Assembly (NCBI RefSeq): GCF_000613185.1
Contig: NZ_CCBB010000003.1
Span: 868,001-932,000 of the forward strand
Direction: 5' to 3'
Origin: Mycolicibacterium cosmeticum
Lineage (GTDB): Bacteria > Actinomycetota > Actinomycetes > Mycobacteriales > Mycobacteriaceae
Length of the DNA stretch: 64,000 bases
The notes below the pieces were generated by a model. That model ran no database searches, was not told the origin of the DNA, and saw nothing but the letters and a program-made list of their open reading frames with translations. Below are positions 24,815 through 33,218 of this stretch, one piece after another (position 1 is the first letter of the stretch; each line of letters begins with the position of its first letter). The position numbers were made by a program, and so were the translations under genes.

Positions 24815-27448
24815 CTAACCGGCCTTGAGCCGGATCTTCCAGCGCACGAAGCCGACGTAGAACACCGACAACGCCACCAGCATGCCCATGTCGAACAGCC
24901 ATGTCCCGGTGGTGTGCTTCCAGTGCGAGTCGTCCGGTGACAGGGGCGCCGGTACCAGTCCGGTCAGGTCGATGGTCGACGCGGTGGCGGCGAATCCCCA
25001 GCGGGCCGGGGTGATCCAGGACATCTGGTCCAGCACGATGCGCCCGGTCACCGGGATCATGCCGCCGGAGAACACCAGCTGCGACATGATCGCGATGACC
25101 AGCAGCGGCATGATCTGCTCGTTGGACTTGGCCAGCGCCGAGAGTGCCAGGCCGACCATCGCCGCGCAGATCGTGGTCGCGGCCACGTCGACGTAGAGCT
25201 CCAGGCTGCGCGGCAGCAGCACGCCGGTGGCGACCGCCCCTTCGTGCCAGCCCTTGCCGAGGATGGCGATGGTGACCGCGATGGCCGACTGCACCAACGC
25301 GAAGATGGTGAAGATGAACACCTTCGCCAACAGATAGGCCGACGTCGACAACCCGACGGCCTGCTCACGCAGGAAGATGGCGCGTTCACCGATCAGGGCG
25401 CGGATGGTCAGCGCGGTGCCCATGAAGATGGCGCCGACGTTGAGCAGCACCAGGATCTGGCCCGGCTCGTTGGGTGCCTCGCCGCCCTTGATCGCCGGCA
25501 CCGGCAGGCCGAAGCCGACGTCGCCGGGCACCGTCAGTGCCAGCGTGCCCATGATGAACGGCAGCAGCGCCAGGAAGATGAAGTAGCCGCGGTCGGAGAT
25601 GGTCAGCCGGAACTGCCGGCGCGCGATCGTCGAGAACTGGCGCACCAGACTGGTTTTCGCGGGCTTGCCCAGATCGCCGGGCTTCTCCGACGGCGGCGCC
25701 GGGGGAGTCGGGGCGCTGCGCTCCAGGTAGCGGCGGTGTGCCGCGGCCGGGTCACCGGCCACGCTGCTGAAGATGTCGGCCCAGTTGGTGGTGCCCAGCT
25801 GCGGACCGATCTGACTCGGCGGCCCGGCGAACGCGGTCTTGCCGCCGGGCGCCAGCAGCAGCACCTGGTCGCAGACGTCCAGGTAGGTCAGCGAGTGCGT
25901 CACCACCAGCACGACGCGGCCGGCGTCGGCCAGCTGGCGCAGCATCGTCATCACCTGGCGGTCCAGCGCCGGGTCCAGACCCGAGGTCGGTTCGTCGAGG
26001 ATGAGCAGCGACGGACCGGTCAGCAGTTCCAGTGCCACCGAGGCGCGTTTGCGCTGACCCCCGGACAGCTTGTCGACCCGGGTCTCCAGGTGCTTGGTCA
26101 TCTCGAGCTCTTCGAGCACCTGCATGACGACCTGCTCGCGGTCGTCCTTGGTGGTGTCCGGCGGCAGCCGCAGCTCGGCGGCGTACATCAGCGCCTGCTT
26201 GACGGTCAGCTGCCCGTGCACCACGTCGTCCTGGGGGACCATGCCGATCCGGGAACGCAGCGAGGCGTACTCGGCGTGGATGTCGTGGCCCTCGAAGGTG
26301 ATCGTGCCGCTGGTCGGGTGGGTGTACCCGGCGACCTGCTTGGCGAAGGTGGACTTGCCGGCACCGGACGGCCCGATCACCGCGGTGAGGGTGCCGGGCC
26401 GGGCGTCCAGCGAGATGTTGTCCAGCAGGGTCTTGTTGCCCTCGATGGTCCACGTCAGCCCGCGGACCTCCAGGCCACCGGTGCGGGTGTCGGCCTCGGT
26501 CTCGGTGCGCCGGGCCAGGGTGCCGCCGGCGAAGACCAGGTCGACGTTACCGATGGTGACGACGTCGCCGTCGCGCAGCGTCGCCTCGTCGACGCGCTGA
26601 CCATTGACGAAGGTGCCGTTGATGCTGCGGTTGTCGCGGATCTCGGTGGCGCCGCCGACCGGCACCAAGGTGGCGTGGTGCCGCGAGGCCAGCACATCGG
26701 GAATGACGATGTCGTTGTCGGTGGCGCGACCGATCTTGATCCCGCCCGCCGGCACCTCGGGGGCGCGACCCGGCCGCAGGATCTTGAGCATCGTCGTGCC
26801 GATGTTGCCGTCGCTGGTCCGCGGAACCGCGGTGGGACCGAAGGTGGTCGGCGGCGCGGCGGGCGCCGGCGGCTGGTAGGTCGGGTACGGCGCGCTCTGC
26901 TGAACGCCGGAGGGGTACTGCGGCATCGGTGCGCTCGGCTGCGGGGCCGACGGATAGTGCGGGCCGGTCGGATAGCTGGGTTGCGGTCCCGACGGGTACT
27001 GCGGGTGCGGCCGCGACACCGGCGGCGCTCCCGCGGTCGGCCACGGACTGGACGACGGAGGTTGGGTCGGCCATGCCGTGCTCTGCCGCTGCGTGACCGG
27101 CATCGAGGTGGTCTGCGGTGGGGTGCCTGCCGAACCCTGGTGGCGGCCCACCTCGAAGGTGAGCTGCGGGCCGTCCGGGTTGCCGATGTTGATCCGCTGC
27201 CCGTCGGCGATGTCCACCGTGGGCACCCGCTGACCGTTGACGTACATCCCGTTGAGCGAGCCGTTGTCGATGGCGATCCATCGACCCTGGTCGAAGCGCA
27301 GCACCAGGTGCGCGCGGGAGATCAACGGGTGGGCGATCCGGACGTCGGCGCGCAGATCGCGACCGACGACGACATCGTTGCCAGCGGAGAAGGTCCGTGC
27401 GGACCCGTCGTAGCGAACGGACAGGGCGGGCGCTGCGGGTCGGCTCAT
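24815..27448 (-). CDS. FHA-ABC transporter fusion (Rv1747-like)
   Basis: About 877 residues in one chain: two FHA domains (about 28-80, with VGRDLRADVRIAHPLISRAH and NGSLNGMYVNG; about 230-290, with IGRATDNDIVIPDVLASRHH and NRSINGTFVNG), a Pro/Tyr/Ser-rich linker between them, an ABC ATPase (Walker A GPSGAGKST, signature LSGGQRKRASV, Walker B LLILDEPTSGLD) and a C-terminal ABC-2 type membrane domain with six hydrophobic segments. This is the layout of Rv1747, an exporter whose FHA domains bind threonines in its own linker after phosphorylation by PknF; no kinase gene is adjacent here. ATG 27448 is used; a TTG three codons upstream is possible. Confidence 0.92.
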   Translation of the reverse strand: MSRPAAPALSVRYDGSARTFSAGNDVVVGRDLRADVRIAHPLISRAHLVLRFDQGRWIAIDNGSLNGMYVNGQRVPTVDIADGQRINIGNPDGPQLTFEVGRHQGSAGTPPQTTSMPVTQRQSTAWPTQPPSSSPWPTAGAPPVSRPHPQYPSGPQPSYPTGPHYPSAPQPSAPMPQYPSGVQQSAPYPTYQPPAPAAPPTTFGPTAVPRTSDGNIGTTMLKILRPGRAPEVPAGGIKIGRATDNDIVIPDVLASRHHATLVPVGGATEIRDNRSINGTFVNGQRVDEATLRDGDVVTIGNVDLVFAGGTLARRTETEADTRTGGLEVRGLTWTIEGNKTLLDNISLDARPGTLTAVIGPSGAGKSTFAKQVAGYTHPTSGTITFEGHDIHAEYASLRSRIGMVPQDDVVHGQLTVKQALMYAAELRLPPDTTKDDREQVVMQVLEELEMTKHLETRVDKLSGGQRKRASVALELLTGPSLLILDEPTSGLDPALDRQVMTMLRQLADAGRVVLVVTHSLTYLDVCDQVLLLAPGGKTAFAGPPSQIGPQLGTTNWADIFSSVAGDPAAAHRRYLERSAPTPPAPPSEKPGDLGKPAKTSLVRQFSTIARRQFRLTISDRGYFIFLALLPFIMGTLALTVPGDVGFGLPVPAIKGGEAPNEPGQILVLLNVGAIFMGTALTIRALIGERAIFLREQAVGLSTSAYLLAKVFIFTIFALVQSAIAVTIAILGKGWHEGAVATGVLLPRSLELYVDVAATTICAAMVGLALSALAKSNEQIMPLLVIAIMSQLVFSGGMIPVTGRIVLDQMSWITPARWGFAATASTIDLTGLVPAPLSPDDSHWKHTTGTWLFDMGMLVALSVFYVGFVRWKIRLKAG

Positions 27449-27575
27449 CGCTCCCAACTCTATCGGTAGCGGGGGGCACGCACGGGTCGGTACACCATTG
27501 CGTTACCCGCCGAGTGTGGGCCGCAGGCCCGGTTCACGCGCGAAACGGGTACAGGGGCCCCACAGTGGTCGGAGG

Positions 27576-28790
27576 TCAGTGCACCAGCGCGTCCGGGGCG
27601 CCGGTGAGCACGCAGTGCGTGTGGGTGTAGATCGTCGGCATGCACAGGTTGCAGTGCGTGCACCCCGACCGGGTGTCGCGATCGGCCTTGATCCGGTTGA
27701 CCAGGCCGGGCTCGGCCAGCAGGGCGCGGCCCATCGCAACGAAGTCGAAGCCCTCGGCCATCGCCAGGTCCATGGTCTCGCGGTTGGTGATGCCGCCGAG
27801 CAGGATCAGCGGCATCGTCAGCTCGGCGCGGAACAGCCGGGCCTCGCGCAGCAGGTACGCCTCCCGGTACGGGTACTGCCGCAGGAAGTTCTTGCCCGTC
27901 ATCCGCACACCCCAGCGGATGGGCGGTTTGAACGCGCCGGCGAACTCCTTGATCGGTGCGTCGCCGCGGAACAGGTACATCGGGTTCACCAGGGAGCTGC
28001 CCGCGGTCAGCTCGATGGCGTCCAGGCCACCGTCTTCTTCGAGCCATTTCGCGGTCTGCAGGGCTTCGGAGTTGCTGATCCCGCCGCGCACCCCGTCGCT
28101 CATGTTCAGCTTCGCGGTGACGGCGATCTGCTTGGCGCCGTGCTTGTCGACGGCATCGCGGACCGCACGCACCACCCCGCGCGCCACCTTGGCCCGGTTC
28201 TCCAGCGAACCCCCGAACTCGTCGGAGCGGCGGTTGAGCAGCGGGGACAGGAACGCACTGGCCAGATAGTTGTGGCCCAGGTGCACCTCGACGGCGTCGA
28301 AGCCGGCGTCGATGGCCAGGCGCGCGGCATCGGCGTGCGCGGCCAGCACGTCACGGATGTCGTCCTTCGTCGCCTTCTTGGCGAAGCGCATCGACAGCGG
28401 GTTGAAGAACCGGCCGGGTGCCAGGGCCTGCGCCTTGTTGGTCCGGGCGTTGGCCACCGGCCCCGCATGGCCGATCTGCGCGCTGATCGCCGCGCCCTCG
28501 GCGTGGATGGCGTCGGTGAGCCGGCGCAGTCCGGGCACCGCCTCGGGGCGCATCCACAGCTGCCAGCCGTCGGTGCGCCCACCGGGGGACACCGCGCAGT
28601 AGGCGACCGTGGTCATCCCGACGCCGCCGGCCGCGGGCAGCCGGTGATAGGTGATCAGGTCGTCGGTGACCAGCGCATTCGGTGTGGACGCCTCGAAGGT
28701 GGCGGCCTTGATGATGCGGTTGCGCAGGGTCACCGGACCGAGCTTGGCGGCGCCGAACACGTCGGTGGACACATTCTGCGAACTGTTCAT
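27576..28790 (-). CDS. NADH:flavin oxidoreductase / old yellow enzyme family (Rv3359-like)
   Basis: A 404-residue TIM-barrel flavoprotein. FMN-binding features include LRNRIIKAATFE at the N-terminus, AQIGHAGPVA, and GFDAVEVHLGHNYLASAFLSP with the His pair of the active site; GGITNRETMDLAM and VAMGRALLAEPGLV bind the phosphate. The C-terminal CTHCNLC-x9-HC segment suggests a 4Fe-4S site like that of 2,4-dienoyl-CoA reductase, though the second domain of that enzyme is missing. Rv3359 has the same length and position. The ATG at 28790 is used rather than an upstream in-frame start at 28826 that would overlap folD. The 118 bases before the next gene hold nothing I can identify. Confidence 0.87.
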   Translation of the reverse strand: MNSSQNVSTDVFGAAKLGPVTLRNRIIKAATFEASTPNALVTDDLITYHRLPAAGGVGMTTVAYCAVSPGGRTDGWQLWMRPEAVPGLRRLTDAIHAEGAAISAQIGHAGPVANARTNKAQALAPGRFFNPLSMRFAKKATKDDIRDVLAAHADAARLAIDAGFDAVEVHLGHNYLASAFLSPLLNRRSDEFGGSLENRAKVARGVVRAVRDAVDKHGAKQIAVTAKLNMSDGVRGGISNSEALQTAKWLEEDGGLDAIELTAGSSLVNPMYLFRGDAPIKEFAGAFKPPIRWGVRMTGKNFLRQYPYREAYLLREARLFRAELTMPLILLGGITNRETMDLAMAEGFDFVAMGRALLAEPGLVNRIKADRDTRSGCTHCNLCMPTIYTHTHCVLTGAPDALVH

Positions 28791-28819
28791 AGTCGGAGCC
28801 TGCCACGGCTCCTGACACA

Positions 28820-29689
28820 ATGGCACCCGTGGGTGCGATTACGTTGGACGGCAAGGCCACGCGCGACGAGATTTTCGTCGATCTCAAGCAGCGCGTCGCG
28901 AAACTGACCGAGGCGGGCCGGACGCCCGGGCTCGGCACGATCCTGGTCGGCGACGATCCGGGTTCGCAGGCCTATGTGCGCGGCAAGCACGCCGACTGCG
29001 CCAAGGTCGGCATCAACTCGATCCGCCGGGACCTGCCCGCCGACATCAGTCAGGCCACCCTCGACGAGACCATCGACGAGCTCAACGCCAACCCCGAGTG
29101 CACCGGCTACATCGTCCAGCTCCCGCTGCCCAAGCACCTGGACGAGAACGCCGCGCTGGAGCGCGTCGACCCGGACAAGGATGCCGACGGCCTGCACCCG
29201 ACCAACCTGGGCCGGCTGGTGCTCGGCAAAGAGGCGCCGTTGCCGTGCACCCCGCGCGGCATCGTGCACCTGCTGCGCCGCTTCGACGTGCCGATCGCCG
29301 GCGCGCACGTGGTGGTGATCGGCCGCGGGGTGACGGTGGGCCGCCCGCTCGGCCTGTTGCTGACCCGCCGGTCGGAGAACGCGACGGTGACGTTGTGCCA
29401 CACCGGGACTCGTGATCTGCCGGAGCTGACCCGGCAGGCCGACATCATCGTCGCCGCCGTCGGTGTGCCCTACATGGTCACCGCGGACATGGTGAAACCC
29501 GGTGCCGCGGTGGTCGATGTCGGGGTGAGCCGGGTGGAGGGCAAGCTGACCGGCGATGTCGCCCCGGACGTGTGGGACGTGGCGGGTCACGTGTCGCCCA
29601 ACCCGGGCGGGGTCGGTCCGCTCACCCGGGCGTTCCTGCTGACCAATGTGGTCGAGCGCGCCGAAATGGGCCTGAGTCAAACGCCATGA
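28820..29689 (+). CDS. folD: FolD methylene-tetrahydrofolate dehydrogenase/cyclohydrolase
   Basis: A 289-residue bifunctional enzyme that interconverts 5,10-methylene- and 10-formyl-tetrahydrofolate with NADP+. The catalytic Tyr and Lys are in AYVRGKH (Y52, K56), [14 protein letters not shown] and [16 protein letters not shown] line the folate site, [14 protein letters not shown] is the dinucleotide-binding loop and [18 protein letters not shown] is the C-terminal signature. The start is ATG 28820 or GTG 28829 (MGAITLDGK, closer to the usual N-terminus). The next gene overlaps its stop by four bases. Confidence 0.95.
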   Translation: MAPVGAITLDGKATRDEIFVDLKQRVAKLTEAGRTPGLGTILVGDDPGSQAYVRGKHADCAKVGINSIRRDLPADISQATLDETIDELNANPECTGYIVQLPLPKHLDENAALERVDPDKDADGLHPTNLGRLVLGKEAPLPCTPRGIVHLLRRFDVPIAGAHVVVIGRGVTVGRPLGLLLTRRSENATVTLCHTGTRDLPELTRQADIIVAAVGVPYMVTADMVKPGAAVVDVGVSRVEGKLTGDVAPDVWDVAGHVSPNPGGVGPLTRAFLLTNVVERAEMGLSQTP

Positions 29690-29979
29690 CACCCAAGGAG
29701 TTCGCCCGCAAGGTGTTCGGTGGTCAGTGGCCCATCCTGACCGTCGGGGCGATCTTCGTGCTGGCGTTCGTGTTGGTGGTGGCCGGGTATTGGCGCCGCG
29801 GAGCGCTGGTCATCGCGATCGGTGTCGGGGTGGCCGCCGCGCTGCGGCTGGCGCTGACCGACGACCGCGCCGGCCTGTTGGTGGTGCGGTCCAAGGTGAT
29901 CGACGTCGCCACCACCGCCACGGTCAGCGCGATCGTGCTTTACATCGCCTGGACCATCGACCCGCTGGGCACCAGCTAG
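29686..29979 (+). CDS. DUF3017 small membrane protein (Rv3355c-like)
   Basis: A 97-residue protein with three predicted membrane segments (about 15-34, 38-54 and 75-90) and the conserved cytoplasmic loop [22 protein letters not shown]. Length and position directly after folD match Rv3355c. The ATG overlaps the folD stop (ATGA). Function is unknown; the tight coupling to folD is conserved in mycobacteria, which may reflect shared expression rather than shared function. Confidence 0.88.
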   Translation: MTPKEFARKVFGGQWPILTVGAIFVLAFVLVVAGYWRRGALVIAIGVGVAAALRLALTDDRAGLLVVRSKVIDVATTATVSAIVLYIAWTIDPLGTS

Positions 29980-29988
29980 CAGGTCAGT

Positions 29989-30009
29989 GCTGGTTCAGCG
30001 CTGGTTCAG
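29989..30009. repeat. Short direct repeat at the end of the DeoR gene
   Basis: GCTGGTTCAG occurs twice, at 29989-29998 and 30000-30009, separated by one base, between the convergent DUF3017 and DeoR genes; the second copy overlaps the DeoR stop codon. It marks the left boundary of the accessory sugar region. Significance unknown. Confidence 0.5.
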
Positions 30010-30791
30010 TGCTCGCCCGCGTCGACGACGTGTACCTGCACCCCGGCCGCGGTGATACGCGCCAGTTGATCGGGGTCGGCGGTGGAGTCGGTCACCAGAT
30101 GATGAATCTGGCTCAGCGGCACCATCTTTGCCAAGGTGACCTTGCCGATCTTGGAGCCGTCGACGGCGACCACCACGCGTTGGGCGTTGGCGGCCATCGC
30201 AATTGCGGTCCGGGCCTCGGCCTCGTCGAAGGTGGTGGCGCCCACCTCGGCCGACATGCCATCCGCGCCGAGAACCGCGGTGCCGACCGTGATCACCTGA
30301 AAGGCGTGCTCGGACATCGGGCCAACGGCCTCAAGCGAATTGCCGCGCACCACGCCGCCGGTCATGATCACCTTCATGTGCGCGTCGACGGCGCATTCGC
30401 CGGCGATGGTCAACGAGTTCGTGACGATGGTGATCTGGGGCCGGCCCCGTAACGCCTGGGCCACCTCGCCGGTCGTGATGCCCCCGGTGAGGGCGACCGC
30501 CTGCTGACCGGCGGGCACCAGCGCGGCGGCGTGCCGGGCGATCCGCCGTTTGATGGCGACCATCCGGTGATCGCGCAGTCGCACCGGGATCTCGGTGCTG
30601 CCCGGGTCGAGCGCCCGCGCGCCTCCGTGGGTGCGCACCAGCAGCCCCTGGTCCTCGAGCTCGGACAGGTCGCGGCGCAGCGTCGCCGCCGAGACGCGCA
30701 ATTCGGCGCACAGCACGTGCGAGGCGACCTCGCCGCGATCGTGCAACAGCGCCAGCACGGTGCGCATCCGGTCGGTCCGCTTCAGCGACAT
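30006..30791 (-). CDS. DeoR-family regulator of the sugar operon
   Basis: A 261-residue DeoR-type repressor. The N-terminal winged HTH is visible in DRMRTVLALLHDRGEVASHVLCAELRVSAATLRRDLSELEDQGLLVRTHGGA, with the family signature RRDLSELEDQGLLVRTHGG. The C-terminal domain is the sugar-phosphate isomerase-like sensor (VALTGGITTGEVAQAL, TIVTNSLTIAGECA, GADGMSAEVGATTFDEAEA), which usually binds a phosphorylated sugar. It is divergent from the aldolase operon and has direct repeats upstream, so it very likely represses the operon until a pathway sugar phosphate appears. The ATG at 30791 has GGAG upstream; longer in-frame extensions run into the operator region and are rejected. Confidence 0.9.
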   Translation of the reverse strand: MSLKRTDRMRTVLALLHDRGEVASHVLCAELRVSAATLRRDLSELEDQGLLVRTHGGARALDPGSTEIPVRLRDHRMVAIKRRIARHAAALVPAGQQAVALTGGITTGEVAQALRGRPQITIVTNSLTIAGECAVDAHMKVIMTGGVVRGNSLEAVGPMSEHAFQVITVGTAVLGADGMSAEVGATTFDEAEARTAIAMAANAQRVVVAVDGSKIGKVTLAKMVPLSQIHHLVTDSTADPDQLARITAAGVQVHVVDAGEH

Positions 30792-30815
30792 CGGTGGGGA
30801 CTCCTGGTTCGATGC

Positions 30816-30853
30816 GATCAGTTTTGTTGATCGTTTTGTGGATTCGTATTGCG
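30816..30853. promoter_or_regulatory. Direct-repeat operator of the DeoR regulator
   Basis: Two near-identical units, GATCAGTTTTGT (30816-30827) and GATCGTTTTGTG (30829-30840), are followed by a weaker third, GATTCGTATTG (30841-30851). The spacing of 12-13 bp and the GTTTTGT core are typical of DeoR-family sites, which are often direct repeats. The block is AT-rich in a GC-rich genome and lies between the divergent regulator and aldolase genes. Confidence 0.65.
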
Positions 30854-30921
30854 CGTGTTGAGCGAGCTTCTCATGATCGACGGATGTTCGACACGACTTC
30901 TCCCCGCTCGAGGATGACCCG

Positions 30922-31845
30922 GTGACCCTGGCCTCCACCGCGGCGCTCGTCGCCGCCGCCGGCAACAGGCAGGCGGCGGTCTTCGCGTTCAACGTCATCA
31001 CCATCGAGCACGCCGAGGGCATCGCCGAGGGCGCCGAGCGGACCGGTGTGGCGGTGCTGCTCCAGGTCAGCGAGAACACCGTCGGATTCCACGGCGGCCG
31101 GATCGCACCGCTGGTGTCGGCCTGCGCCCGGGTCGCGGAAGCCTCCGCCGTGCCGATCGCGGTGCACCTGGACCACTTTCAGGATCCCGGCCTGCTCGGC
31201 GAGGCCATCGACACCGCCACGACGCTCGGCGTCAGCTCGATCATGATCGATGCCGCCCACCTGCCGTACCGCGACAACGTCGAACGCACCAGGTCGTTCG
31301 CCGACGCCGCGCGCCGGGCCGGACTGTGGGTGGAAGCCGAACTCGGCGAGATCGGCGGCAAGGGGCAGGCCGGCAAGGGTCAGGCCGGCAAGAGTCAGGC
31401 CATGGTCAGCGCGCACACCGCGGGCGTGCGTACCGACCCGGCCGAAGCACTGGCCTTCGCCGAGCAGACCGGCGTCGACGGCCTCGCGGTGGCCGTGGGC
31501 AACACCCACGCGATGACCACCCGGGACGCCCACCTCGATATCGACCTCATCCGGCGGCTGGCCGCCCGCGTGCCGATTCCCCTTGTGCTGCATGGATCTT
31601 CGGGCGTGTCCGACGATCAGCTGCGCGCCGCCGTCGCGGCCGGGATGCGCAAGATCAACGTCGGCACCGCACTCAACGTCGGCTACACCGCCGCGCTGCG
31701 CCAAGCGCTGTCCGCCGACACCACCGGCACCGACCCGCGCCGCTACCTGAGCGCCGGACGGCAGGCCGTCGCCGACACCGTGGCCGCGCTGTGTGCCGAC
31801 GCGGCACCGCAGCCCGTCGGGGTCGGGGAGCGTGATGCGCGATGA
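30922..31845 (+). CDS. Class II ketose-bisphosphate aldolase (GatY/KbaY-like)
   Basis: A 307-residue zinc-dependent TIM-barrel aldolase. IAVHLDHFQD carries the metal and catalytic Asp-His, VEAELGEIGG the active-site loop, AVAVGNTHAM the second zinc His and VPLVLHGSSGVSD-like IPLVLHGSSGVSDDQL the third; phosphate binding is by MRKINVGTAL. Such enzymes split tagatose- or fructose-1,6-bisphosphate into dihydroxyacetone phosphate and glyceraldehyde-3-phosphate. The flexible loop after EIGG holds three copies of a 15-bp tandem repeat (31357-31401), giving GKGQAGKGQAGKSQA, which is not a usual family feature. First gene of the operon; GTG start behind GAGGA. It overlaps the GatZ-like gene by ATGA. 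Confidence 0.9.
   Translation: MTLASTAALVAAAGNRQAAVFAFNVITIEHAEGIAEGAERTGVAVLLQVSENTVGFHGGRIAPLVSACARVAEASAVPIAVHLDHFQDPGLLGEAIDTATTLGVSSIMIDAAHLPYRDNVERTRSFADAARRAGLWVEAELGEIGGKGQAGKGQAGKSQAMVSAHTAGVRTDPAEALAFAEQTGVDGLAVAVGNTHAMTTRDAHLDIDLIRRLAARVPIPLVLHGSSGVSDDQLRAAVAAGMRKINVGTALNVGYTAALRQALSADTTGTDPRRYLSAGRQAVADTVAALCADAAPQPVGVGERDAR
31357..31401 (+). repeat. Three 15-bp tandem repeats inside the aldolase gene
   Basis: GGCAAGGGGCAGGCC, GGCAAGGGTCAGGCC and GGCAAGAGTCAGGCC follow each other without a gap and keep the reading frame, adding GKGQA-type units to the loop that normally carries conserved residues near the active site. Copy number could vary by slippage. Confidence 0.9.
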
Positions 31846-33218
31846 GCGGGGGCACAGCGGCATCGCTCGGCACGGTGACCGGGGACATCAGCGACACCGC
31901 GCACTGGCTCACCGAGACGATCCGGGCACACAAGGCCGGCGCGCCGGTCGGCGCCTACTCGGTGTGCTCGGCACACCCGACGGTGGTGGCCGCCGCCATC
32001 GCGCAGGCCGCGGCCGACGGCAGTTATGTGCTCATCGAGGCGACGTCGAATCAGGTCGACCAGTTCGGCGGCTACACCGGACTGCGCCCCGCCGAGTTCC
32101 GGGACCTCGTCCACACCATCGCGGACCGGCAGGGTTTCGCACGGGATCGGGTGGTCCTCGGCGGTGATCACCTCGGACCCAACCGGTGGCAGCGTGAAAC
32201 CGCCGGTGCCGCAATGGCCAACGCCGAAGTTCTGGTGGCCTCCTACGTCGCGGCGGGCTACCGCAAGATCCACCTGGACTGCAGCATGTCCTGTGCCGAC
32301 GACCCCGCCGTGCTCTCCGATGACGTGGTGGCCGGACGCACCGCGCGGCTGCTGCGGGTGGCCGAGGACACCGTGCGCGATCTGGGGGCCGACGCGCCGG
32401 TGTACGTCATCGGCACCGAGGTGCCGGTGCCCGGCGGCGCCCACGAAACCCTGGACCACCTCACCCCGACGCCGGCCGACCGGGCCCGGCGCACCATCGC
32501 GGCGCACCGCGCCGCCTTCGCCGCGGCGGACCTGGCCGACGTCTGGCCCCGCATCATCGCCCTCGTGGTGCAGCCCGGGGTGGAATTCGACCATCTCAAC
32601 GTCATCGACTACCGGCGGGACGCGACCGCGGCGCTGCGTCATGTCCTCGACACCGAGGACCATCTGGTGTTCGAGGCGCATTCCACCGACTACCAGCGAC
32701 CCGCCCAACTGCGCGAACTGGTCGAAGATCACTGGGCCATCCTCAAAGTCGGGCCCGCGCTGACCTTCGCCATGCGTGAGGCGCTGTTCGCGCTCAGCCT
32801 GATCGAAGCCGAACTCGTTGCGCCGCAAGACCGATCCGGTCTGGTCGACGTCGTCGAGCGCCGGATGCTGGCCGAACCGGGCTACTGGCAGAGCTACTAC
32901 GAGGGTGACCCGGTGGCCCAGCGCACCGCGCGCCGGTACAGCTACAGCGACCGGTTGCGCTACTACTGGGCCGATGACGACGTCGAGACGGCCCGGCGCA
33001 CGCTGCTGGCCAACCTCGACCGCACCGGCATCCCGCTGCCGCTGGTCAGCCAGTTCCTGCCGGCCCAATACGAGCGGATCCGTTCCGGTGGCCTCACACC
33101 CGACGCCGAAGCACTCGTGATCGACCGGATACGGGATGCGTTACGGCCCTATGCCGCCGCATGCCGTGCCGCCCAAGACCATTCCCGCATCCTGACCCCC
33201 GGAGGTGCCGATGACTAG
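31842..33218 (+). CDS. GatZ/KbaZ-like tagatose phosphate protein
   Basis: A 458-residue protein of the GatZ/KbaZ family. The hallmark IEATSNQVDQFGGYTG is at residues 65-80, followed by LGGDHLGPNRWQ and KIHLDCSMSCADDP. In E. coli these proteins are described as non-catalytic subunits that stabilise the KbaY/GatY aldolase; in Agrobacterium a homologue was shown to be a D-tagatose-6-phosphate 4-epimerase. Either role fits here: it overlaps the aldolase gene by four bases, and the operon has no visible tagatose-6-phosphate kinase. The epimerase reading would give fructose-6-phosphate directly. Confidence 0.9.
   Translation: MSGGTAASLGTVTGDISDTAHWLTETIRAHKAGAPVGAYSVCSAHPTVVAAAIAQAAADGSYVLIEATSNQVDQFGGYTGLRPAEFRDLVHTIADRQGFARDRVVLGGDHLGPNRWQRETAGAAMANAEVLVASYVAAGYRKIHLDCSMSCADDPAVLSDDVVAGRTARLLRVAEDTVRDLGADAPVYVIGTEVPVPGGAHETLDHLTPTPADRARRTIAAHRAAFAAADLADVWPRIIALVVQPGVEFDHLNVIDYRRDATAALRHVLDTEDHLVFEAHSTDYQRPAQLRELVEDHWAILKVGPALTFAMREALFALSLIEAELVAPQDRSGLVDVVERRMLAEPGYWQSYYEGDPVAQRTARRYSYSDRLRYYWADDDVETARRTLLANLDRTGIPLPLVSQFLPAQYERIRSGGLTPDAEALVIDRIRDALRPYAAACRAAQDHSRILTPGGADD

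Noticed and set aside
25244..27469. 741-codon plus-strand frame opposite the FHA-ABC gene
   Set aside because: Antisense shadow; no start site or domain, and the minus-strand gene is complete.
29989..30009. Direct repeat considered as an attachment site or insertion target duplication for the sugar region
   Set aside because: No matching copy was found at the right boundary near 41.9-44 kb, and no integrase or transposase is present.
30792..31079. Longer start of the DeoR regulator
   Set aside because: The added residues cross the operator repeats and the aldolase start and do not resemble DeoR proteins, which begin near MSLKRTDRMRTVL.
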